Below, in pieces: positions 1 through 4,467 of a DNA stretch of 7,115 bases (the stretch's first letter is position 1; every line of letters starts with the position of its first letter). Position numbers and translations under genes: made by a program. Location of the stretch: contig JBCDBQ010000393.1 of the NCBI GenBank assembly GCA_039183375.1, positions 1 through 7,115 of the forward strand, written 5' to 3'. Source of the DNA: Tectiglobus sp039183375. Lineage in GTDB: Bacteria; Pseudomonadota; Alphaproteobacteria; Rhizobiales; Hyphomicrobiaceae. Under the pieces are notes generated by a model. The model did no database searches, was not told the DNA's origin, and saw only the letters and a program-made list of their open reading frames with translations.

Positions 1-26
1 GAGAGGTTTACGGTCTCCGTCGTCAT
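1..26 (-). CDS. Possible 5' end of a leftward gene, truncated by the window edge
   Basis: Reading leftward, an ATG at 26 opens MTTETVNL and stays open to the edge. It is preceded by GGAG (34-37) at a 7-nt spacing, a usable Shine-Dalgarno. An alternative ATG at 39 in another frame (MEPSHDDGD...) has no comparable ribosome site. Eight residues are too few to identify a family, so no function is proposed. The main support is the ribosome site and the palindrome at 98-118 lying just upstream. Confidence 0.25.
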
Positions 27-79
27 GGCTGGGCTCCATTGTAGGACAGACTGTTGGTCTCGAGTTTGCGCACGGTAGA

Positions 80-107
80 CTTATGACTGTCACGCCGCGT
101 TGGTCAG
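80..107 (-). promoter_or_regulatory. Weak candidate promoter reading leftward
   Basis: On the minus strand CTGACC (102-107) and CATAAG (80-85) lie 16 nt apart, each matching four of six sigma70 consensus bases. The -35 element falls inside the palindrome at 98-118, an arrangement expected of a repressor-controlled promoter. It would serve the putative leftward gene at 26. The match is weak and could be chance. Confidence 0.2.
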
Positions 108-233
108 TTTGACCAACGGCAGAGCATCTTGCAACTTTCCTAGCTCAATGGCTGGAAAGCCGTTGCCAGATCTATCGGAAAAAGCGGTGGGTGAGTTTGT
201 AACGGATGCGCTTAGCGATCGTGGTTGAACCAT
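90..233 (-). CDS. Doubtful small ORF, 47 codons, no recognised family
   Basis: An ATG at 233 opens a 47-residue frame ending in TGA at 90. It starts inside the last codons of the upstream secreted-protein gene, overlapping it by 22 nt. The C-terminal half, with DRSGNGFPAIELGKLQDALP followed by LVKLTNAA, has a protein-like composition with few Arg or Cys residues. No convincing Shine-Dalgarno precedes the ATG, and the palindrome at 98-118 lies within its last codons. It may be a coupled small gene, the remnant of a longer gene, or chance; I cannot assign a family. Confidence 0.2.
   Translation of the reverse strand: MVQPRSLSASVTNSPTAFSDRSGNGFPAIELGKLQDALPLVKLTNAA
98..118. promoter_or_regulatory. 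Perfect palindrome, candidate operator
   Basis: CGTTGGTCA (98-106) and TGACCAACG (110-118) are perfect inverted 9-bp arms around a 3-nt centre. As RNA this would be a tight hairpin, but no T-rich run follows on either strand, so a DNA-binding site for a dimeric regulator fits better than an intrinsic terminator. The inner TGGT-N7-ACCA spacing is longer than the TGGT-N3-ACCA of classical FadR/GntR sites, so I do not name a regulator family. It lies 72 nt upstream of the possible leftward start at 26. Confidence 0.4.
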
Positions 234-679
234 TTTGCAGATTTTGGCGCAGCGTTGATGATCCGCACCTTCCGGAAGTCAGTGACGGATGTCTTCGCAT
301 GGAGGTTCGTAGCAGACCTGTTCTCTTTCGTCTGAGGCGATGGAAGCGTCTTGAGGACTGTCGCTAACTTTGGTTTGCGGACTGGAAGCTGGATGTCGGT
401 CGTTGTTGTTGTTGTTCTTTCGGGTGGCCGGATGACGGGCCGAAAAACCTTCCTGGCGGCTTTGGATGCTTTGTCTTCAATTTTCAAACCATAGTGACGG
501 GCCACACAAGGATTGGTCCGTTTCGCAAATTCCAGCTGGTCGTCAGCAATGCGCATTGCTTTGCCGCCGTCACAGACGAAGAGTTGTTCAGAGCGTGCCT
601 CTTCAATGAATGAACCAGCACAGAGTGCCAGCGCAGAAATGGCGCAAAATCGGGCTATCACGTTGCGTCCTCGTCCCAT
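212..679 (-). CDS. Small secreted protein of unknown function
   Basis: The longest frame encodes 155 residues. Residues 7-23 form a hydrophobic core after an Arg-containing start, and A28-R29-S30 followed by EQ gives a plausible signal peptidase I site, so export to the periplasm is likely. The residue before C20 is Leu, which is poor for a lipobox. The mature N-terminus has two cysteines (C36 in FVCDGG, C58 in TNPC) that could pair, in a short stretch (VCDGGKAMRIADDQLEFAKR and the TNPCVARHYGL after it) resembling small hypothetical exported proteins of rhizobia as I remember them. Residues 70-130 are basic, Pro/Thr-rich and probably disordered, with six threonines at 89-94. The start is uncertain. 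GTG at 661, giving 149 residues, has GAGGA (668-672) 6 nt upstream, while ATG at 679 has no ribosome site and would leave only about 8 nt of leader from the predicted transcription start. I favour GTG 661 but list the longest frame. It follows the hydrolase gene by 69 nt and seems to have its own CtrA-linked promoter. Confidence 0.75.
   Translation of the reverse strand: MGRGRNVIARFCAISALALCAGSFIEEARSEQLFVCDGGKAMRIADDQLEFAKRTNPCVARHYGLKIEDKASKAARKVFRPVIRPPERTTTTTTDIQLPVRKPKLATVLKTLPSPQTKENRSATNLHAKTSVTDFRKVRIINAAPKSAKWFNHDR
402..416. repeat. Trinucleotide tract (GTT)x5 inside a coding region
   Basis: Five tandem GTT units on the plus strand encode most of the six-threonine run (residues 89-94) of the minus-strand secreted protein. 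The codons are repeated ACA followed by ACG and ACC. Slippage by whole units would change the linker length without shifting the frame. Confidence 0.6.
668..672 (-). promoter_or_regulatory. Shine-Dalgarno that decides the start of the secreted protein
   Basis: GAGGA on the minus strand lies 6 nt before a GTG at 661-659 and inside the longer reading frame that starts at 679. No such site precedes the ATG at 679. This favours the shorter, 149-residue form. The shorter form still keeps Arg10 (longest-frame numbering) and the whole hydrophobic core of the signal peptide. Confidence 0.5.
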
Positions 680-710
680 CGGTCTGAGCCCGTATCATAT
701 TGGGACGAGG
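669..710. repeat. Inverted repeat with perfect 10-bp arms over the start region
   Basis: CCTCGTCCCA (669-678) and TGGGACGAGG (701-710) are perfect inverted arms separated by 22 nt. Read on the minus strand, the downstream arm contains the Shine-Dalgarno GAGGA and part of the upstream ATG codon, while the upstream arm lies between the CtrA box and the -10. If transcription starts near 687 the upstream arm is not transcribed and this would be an operator-like DNA dyad. In read-through mRNA from the hydrolase gene it could fold and hide the ribosome site, or act as a hairpin after the hydrolase stop at 749. Confidence 0.5.
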
Positions 711-727
711 CTTAACGTTGTGTTAAC
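694..727 (-). promoter_or_regulatory. Candidate CtrA-dependent promoter of the secreted-protein gene
   Basis: The plus strand at 712-727 reads TTAA-CGTTGTG-TTAAC, an exact match to the CtrA consensus TTAA-N7-TTAAC. On the minus strand a good -10 element, TATGAT, lies at 694-699, predicting a transcription start near 687. The box would then cover about -25 to -40, overlapping the -35 position as in CtrA-activated promoters. No separate TTGACA-like -35 is present at the right spacing, consistent with activator dependence. The site lies between the hydrolase stop and the secreted-protein start. Confidence 0.55.
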
Positions 728-748
728 CCGGTCGGTCTGTCGATGGCC

Positions 749-2164
749 TTACGGGAACTTCCAGTACGTGCCTGCCGGCGTTTGTACCGGCTCAAGTGTC
801 GGTATGCGGTCTTTGGGTGCCTGATACCCCTTCGAGAGCAACGATCGAATGTCTTCCAGCAGCTCTTTCTTCTCGGCATAACCTGAGTGGCCAAGGGTGA
901 AATACTGCGTCTCCGTAGCGGAAACGTCGATCGTGTCGATGCCAGGCAGGACGACGGGTGGTAGGTCCGGCGGGATGCTGCCCGCTCTCGGTCCACGCCA
1001 AATGCTTTCTGATACCATCAGGGCTCGGTCATTGTTTGCAGCATAAAGCGTCATACCGTCGGACATGCCAGCGATCTGTTTGGCAATACCAGCGAAGGTA
1101 TCTCTGTCGACATCTGGTGCCGCAAAGATGAGCTGTGAGATCTTGATGTTGAAGTTGCCGTCGCGTCGTAGGGACTCGAGTACCGGCAGCAGCACTTCGT
1201 TGCCCATACTGTGCGCTATGATAGTCAGGGACTTGGCACCAGAGCGCGTCGCAACAAGCTTTAGATACTTTTTGAGGTATTGTTCCGCCTGCTCTGCCGA
1301 CTCGCGGTCATTCGTATAGTCGCGAGGCGAGATTGAGCCGTTGGATGGCCAGGAGTAAACGAAGGATCCAGAATCGTACTTCAGATCATATGAAAGCTGA
1401 GCTGCCCGGTATAATGCGTAGTCAAATGTAGTGTTGAAACCGTGCACGAAGACAAGCGCTTGGCCGACAAAATTCTTGGCACCGTCAATGCGGATTTTTG
1501 CTAACCGAGCGAACTCGTCCTCTGAAAGGTTTTTGAGATCGCGCAGTGTGAAGTGTTTCGCTGGATCTTCTTTCTCGGAAAAAATGGTCACGCCAATGAT
1601 TGGTAACTTGTAGACCCATGGGCGCTCGATGTTCGGGACTTTATGGATCTTCGGCACTGTCACTAGTGCCCGACCTACCTCCAAGCGGCGACCTCGTTCC
1701 TCACTATATCCGATACGCTTTTCAGCATCTTTGCGGGCGCGGTCGGTTCCGTAGAACACAGGAACGACATCCCATAGTTCGTTGTCCGACGCCGCGGAGC
1801 GCGGAGTGACTGACCGCGAGTTTTCAGCAGGTTGAGATTGGGCTTCTTCACGACGCTCCGTGATGCTGCGCGAGGTCGGGGCTCGATCCGTTGGAGCGGA
1901 CGCTTCCTTGCGTGGCGGCTCGATGCTTCCCGCACCGGGTTTCGCCGATTTGTCGTCTGCTATTTCTTTGCTAGGTTTTTTATCTGTTTGAGATGTGTGA
2001 ACGACTGCCGCAGCTACGACTCCTACGGCGATCAAGCCAAAGAGAGTGACAGCTGTTGCCGTTCCCTGGCGTGCGATGCGTGAGATCAACCAAGGTGCGA
2101 TTACGATGACAACAACGGCCGCTATGACCGTTGCCATGTTGAATTGTGATAGAAACTCATTCAT
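749..2164 (-). CDS. Membrane-anchored alpha/beta hydrolase of the DUF900 family
   Basis: The 471-residue protein has two hydrophobic segments at about 11-27 and 37-56, then a charged, Ser/Pro-rich, probably disordered linker to about residue 128. The hydrolase domain follows. Landmarks are VFYGTDR (136-142), the oxyanion strand FVHGFNTTFD (239-248) and the nucleophile elbow AHSMG (317-321, Ser319). FAAPDVD (347-353) holds the likely acid, and GHSGY (425-429, His426) the likely catalytic His. All pieces of a Ser-His-Asp hydrolase are present, so an esterase or lipase-like activity at the inner membrane is likely; the substrate is unknown. AGGGG (2173-2177) sits 8 nt before the ATG and supports this start over the internal Met10. 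The linker makes it longer than a bare DUF900 domain. It is divergent from meaB. I am confident of the fold and family but not of the role. Confidence 0.88.
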   Translation of the reverse strand: MNEFLSQFNMATVIAAVVVIVIAPWLISRIARQGTATAVTLFGLIAVGVVAAAVVHTSQTDKKPSKEIADDKSAKPGAGSIEPPRKEASAPTDRAPTSRSITERREEAQSQPAENSRSVTPRSAASDNELWDVVPVFYGTDRARKDAEKRIGYSEERGRRLEVGRALVTVPKIHKVPNIERPWVYKLPIIGVTIFSEKEDPAKHFTLRDLKNLSEDEFARLAKIRIDGAKNFVGQALVFVHGFNTTFDYALYRAAQLSYDLKYDSGSFVYSWPSNGSISPRDYTNDRESAEQAEQYLKKYLKLVATRSGAKSLTIIAHSMGNEVLLPVLESLRRDGNFNIKISQLIFAAPDVDRDTFAGIAKQIAGMSDGMTLYAANNDRALMVSESIWRGPRAGSIPPDLPPVVLPGIDTIDVSATETQYFTLGHSGYAEKKELLEDIRSLLSKGYQAPKDRIPTLEPVQTPAGTYWKFP

Positions 2165-2487
2165 CCGTTATGCCCCTAAATCAAGTCTAGTGACGACCTT
2201 CTGCCCTCATTTGACGGGACCCTACTTCTGTCCCCCCGGACCTGCAAGGAGCAAGCTGGTGAGGCGCACAAGTGCCATCGGAGGAGTGTTGCGTCCAAGC
2301 CAAATCAGTCGTGCGAGCAAAAGGTATTGAGCTGACTGAATGTTTCTTCTGCGCTACTGCGTTAGAACTATCAGGCACGGACGGCGATTTGTCAGATGTG
2401 CTTGATGTGAAAGATGAATATCCGTGCTGGATTGCCGACTGACAATCTGCGACGGTAGCCTCTTGCTGGAATGGTGAGCTGCAAACA
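2165..2487. other. Divergent intergenic region between the hydrolase gene and meaB
   Basis: These 323 bases should hold the promoters of both divergent genes, but no convincing -35/-10 pair stands out on either strand. A TTGTCAG (2389-2395) and CTGACAA (2439-2445) pair forms a 7-bp inverted repeat with a 43-nt spacer, and GGGAC (2216-2220) with GTCCC (2230-2234) could make a small hairpin. Both are weak. The frames that cross this region start inside meaB or end inside the hydrolase gene and do not look like real genes. I see no RNA gene. Confidence 0.5.
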
Positions 2488-3489
2488 ATGAGATCTGGCG
2501 ATACAGCACCGGACATTGAAGTGATTGCCAATGGTATCTTAAACGGTGACCGGGCGCTTTTGGCGCGCGCCATCACGCTGGTCGAAAGTACGCGCAGAGA
2601 TCATCAGGAAAGTGCGCGCGCATTGTTGCAGAGACTGATGCCACATACCGGTAAAGCGCATCGCATTGGTGTTACTGGCGTGCCCGGTGTTGGAAAGTCG
2701 ACGACAATTGATCAGTTCGGACGCAACCTCATCTCAGATGGCCACCGCATTGCCGTTCTGGCGGTGGACCCGACATCGAAGCGCACAGGAGGATCAATTC
2801 TCGGCGATAAGACGCGGATGACGCATCTGGCATCGGATCCAAACGGTTTTGTGCGACCTTCTCCGACCTCTGGGACTCTTGGTGGCGTAACTAGAAAAAC
2901 CCGTGAAACGCTTCTGCTAGTAGAGGCTGCAGGTTATGATATTATTATAGTTGAGACCGTAGGTGTCGGGCAGTCCGAGGTCGCAGTTGCCGACATGGTC
3001 GATTTCTTTCTTGTTTTGCTCTTACCAGGCGGCGGTGATGAGCTGCAGGGCATAAAAAAGGGGATCGTTGAAATTGCCGACATGATTGCCATCAACAAGG
3101 CAGACGGCGATAAAGTTCGTCTCGCCGAGCGCTCGGCTGCAGACTATCGAAACGCGCTTGCGCTCCTCACGCCAACATCGCCCAATTGGCAGCCACCTGT
3201 TGTCACAATCTCCGGCCGCGACAATGTTGGTCTCGACGTTCTATGGTCGAAAATCGATGCACATAATCAGCGCCTGACAGCGACGGGTGAGTTGCAACAA
3301 AGACGGTCACTCCAGTCCGTGCGATGGATGAAAGATATGCTGACGGAACGATTGATGGAACGGATCACTGGTGACGGAGCGGTTGCTGATGTCATGGCCG
3401 ACGCCGAGCAACGTGTCCAATGCGGTGAGCTCGCACCGTCGGTTGCCGTTGATGCTATCCTTGCAGCCGTTGATGGAACAAGCGTATGA
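2488..3489 (+). CDS. meaB: Methylmalonyl-CoA mutase-associated GTPase MeaB (ArgK family)
   Basis: MeaB is a cytoplasmic G3E-type GTPase that guards adenosylcobalamin-dependent acyl-CoA mutases, chiefly methylmalonyl-CoA mutase, gating cofactor loading and protecting the enzyme from inactivation. The 333 residues match the family's usual length. Motifs in order are the helical N-terminus ending RALLARAITLVES (22-34), the P-loop GVPGVGKST (64-72), VDPTS (93-97), GGSILGDKTRM (101-111), VETVGVGQSE (155-164) and the guanine-specific NKAD (203-206). A C-terminal segment, LAPSVAVDAIL, resembles the family's dimerisation tail. All nucleotide-binding residues are intact. GGTGAG (2473-2478) lies 9 nt before the ATG. 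The mutase itself is not in this window; MeaB is often encoded apart from it in alphaproteobacteria. The stop codon overlaps the start of pcp (ATGA). Confidence 0.95.
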   Translation: MRSGDTAPDIEVIANGILNGDRALLARAITLVESTRRDHQESARALLQRLMPHTGKAHRIGVTGVPGVGKSTTIDQFGRNLISDGHRIAVLAVDPTSKRTGGSILGDKTRMTHLASDPNGFVRPSPTSGTLGGVTRKTRETLLLVEAAGYDIIIVETVGVGQSEVAVADMVDFFLVLLLPGGGDELQGIKKGIVEIADMIAINKADGDKVRLAERSAADYRNALALLTPTSPNWQPPVVTISGRDNVGLDVLWSKIDAHNQRLTATGELQQRRSLQSVRWMKDMLTERLMERITGDGAVADVMADAEQRVQCGELAPSVAVDAILAAVDGTSV

Positions 3490-4169
3490 GCTTGGCGAAG
3501 TCGACTATTTTACTTACCGGGTTTGGACCATTTCCGGGTGTGCCGCACAATATTTCGGGTGCTTTTGCCGAGGCGCTGGCCGACGCGGCTCAGCGGTGCT
3601 TTCGGCAGGCCGAGTTCAAGGCTGCTTGCCTGCCGACAGTTTGGCAAGATGCGCCGTTACAACTCGAAGAGCTTTACTATCAGCACAAGCCATCCATTGC
3701 GCTCCATTTTGGGGTTTCGCACCTGGCCAAGACGATCGTTGTTGAGACAACGGCCAAGAATTGTAGCGGACGGCCCGATGCCGCTGGAGTGACGCCGGAA
3801 ATCGAGTATCTCCTACCCGGTGGTGCGAAGGAACTCAGTGCGACAGTGCCGGTTGGCCGGCTGGTTGCCCGAATGCGCAAGGCCGGCGTGCCGGCAGTCG
3901 TTTCGCACGATGCAGGAGCGTATCTGTGCAATGCGCTGCTGTATCATTCCATTGAGCTGATGCGTGTCTTGAGGGCGGACGGCCAGTGCGGGTTTATCCA
4001 TCTGCCAGTCGCTCTACCACAGCGAACAGGTCGTGACGGTTCGGGTCGGACCGCTCATCTTGATTTCAATCGGGCCTTGAAAGGCGGTCTTGAAATCATC
4101 GGGACCTTACTTGGGCAGTCATCATCTGCCGGTCAGGTTCACAGGCGCTTGGGGCTGCTGACGGCGTAG
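3486..4169 (+). CDS. pcp: Pyroglutamyl-peptidase I (peptidase family C15)
   Basis: This cytoplasmic cysteine peptidase removes N-terminal pyroglutamate (5-oxoproline) from peptides. The 227 residues are close to the family's 200-220. The N-terminal TGFGPFPG (11-18) matches the substrate-pocket strand. The catalytic triad is visible as Glu87 in IVVETTAKN, Cys148 in AYLCN and His172 in FIHLP. The strand before Glu87 (ALHFGVSHLAKT) is more divergent than in Bacillus or E. coli enzymes, as I recall from other rhizobial members. The start ATG overlaps the meaB stop by 4 nt, implying translational coupling; I know of no biochemical link between the two. The last 20 residues (QSSSAGQVHRRLGLLTA) are probably flexible. 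Confidence 0.9.
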   Translation: MSLAKSTILLTGFGPFPGVPHNISGAFAEALADAAQRCFRQAEFKAACLPTVWQDAPLQLEELYYQHKPSIALHFGVSHLAKTIVVETTAKNCSGRPDAAGVTPEIEYLLPGGAKELSATVPVGRLVARMRKAGVPAVVSHDAGAYLCNALLYHSIELMRVLRADGQCGFIHLPVALPQRTGRDGSGRTAHLDFNRALKGGLEIIGTLLGQSSSAGQVHRRLGLLTA

Positions 4170-4205
4170 CTTCGCGGTGGTTGCCCTCGACCCGTAATAG
4201 AAGCC

Positions 4206-4238
4206 GCAGCTCATTGCCCGGGGTGCAGGTTGAGTTGC
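4206..4238 (+). terminator. Weak terminator-like hairpin after pcp
   Basis: GCAGCTCA (4206-4213) can pair with TGAGTTGC (4231-4238), with one G-U pair and a 17-nt loop, 36 nt after the pcp stop, and is followed by a short CGTTTCT. The loop is large and the U-tract poor, so it is only a possible end for the meaB-pcp transcript. It also lies just past the 3' end of the minus-strand tRNA. Confidence 0.25.
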
Positions 4239-4262
4239 CGTTTCTGGGACATGTCAGAGAAG

Positions 4263-4337
4263 TGGCTGGGGTGGCAGGATTCGAACCTGCGCATGGCGGT
4301 ACCAAAAACCGCTGCCTTACCGCTTGGCTACACCCCA
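4263..4337 (-). tRNA. tRNA-Gln (anticodon TTG)
   Basis: On the minus strand the 7-bp acceptor stem TGGGGTG (4331-4337) pairs with CACCCCA (4267-4273), followed by discriminator G and an encoded CCA (4263-4265). The D-arm AGCCAAGCGGTAAGGC, the anticodon stem GCGGT/ACCGC around loop TTTTGGT, and the T-arm GGTTCGAATCC are all canonical. The anticodon TTG reads glutamine codons CAA and CAG. The total is 75 nt including CCA, with no intron and no disrupted stem. It has its own promoter at 4351-4379. Confidence 0.97.
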
Positions 4338-4350
4338 ACGAAGAGACAGG

Positions 4351-4379
4351 GAATTACACCCGATTGCGTCGAGTTTCAA
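4351..4379 (-). promoter_or_regulatory. Promoter of tRNA-Gln
   Basis: On the minus strand TTGAAA (4374-4379) and TAATTC (4351-4356) are separated by exactly 17 nt. The -10 lies 13 nt upstream of the mature tRNA 5' end at 4337, leaving a leader of a few nucleotides for RNase P to remove. Position and spacing both fit, so the tRNA is likely transcribed independently of the alpha-oxoamine synthase gene upstream. Confidence 0.65.
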
Positions 4380-4420
4380 GCTGCTGCGTCGATGAATACT
4401 TGGGAATACCGAGTTTCGTG

Positions 4421-4446
4421 GTCGCCGACCCGCTAGAGTCGGCGAC
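4421..4446 (-). terminator. Hairpin terminator after the alpha-oxoamine synthase gene
   Basis: GTCGCCGAC (4421-4429) and GTCGGCGAC (4438-4446) form a perfect 9-bp GC-rich stem with an 8-nt loop, beginning 21 nt after the stop of the minus-strand gene at 4468. No U-tract follows, so termination efficiency is uncertain, but position and stability make it the natural end of that transcript before the tRNA promoter. Confidence 0.55.
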
Positions 4447-4467
4447 ATTGCTAGCTGTATGCTGGTC

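Noticed and set aside
12..20. Lipoprotein signal (LALC) in the secreted protein; relevant codons are near 620-635
   Set aside because: The residue before Cys20 is Leu rather than Gly, Ala or Ser, and a better signal peptidase I site follows at ARS-EQ.
98..118. Palindrome as a classical FadR/GntR operator
   Set aside because: The half-sites are right, but TGGT-N7-ACCA is 4 nt wider than the classical spacing, so the regulator family is left open.
513..824. 103-codon plus-strand frame over the secreted-protein start and the hydrolase end
   Set aside because: It is antisense to two better-supported genes and to the CtrA-linked promoter, with no family resemblance.
2187..2576. 129-codon minus-strand frame across the divergent intergenic region
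   Set aside because: It begins antisense to meaB, has no ribosome site or motif, and is Ser-rich in a way typical of chance translation.
4263..4337. tRNA-Gln as an integration site of a mobile element
   Set aside because: No integrase, no direct repeat of the tRNA 3' end in the window, and both flanks are housekeeping-type genes.
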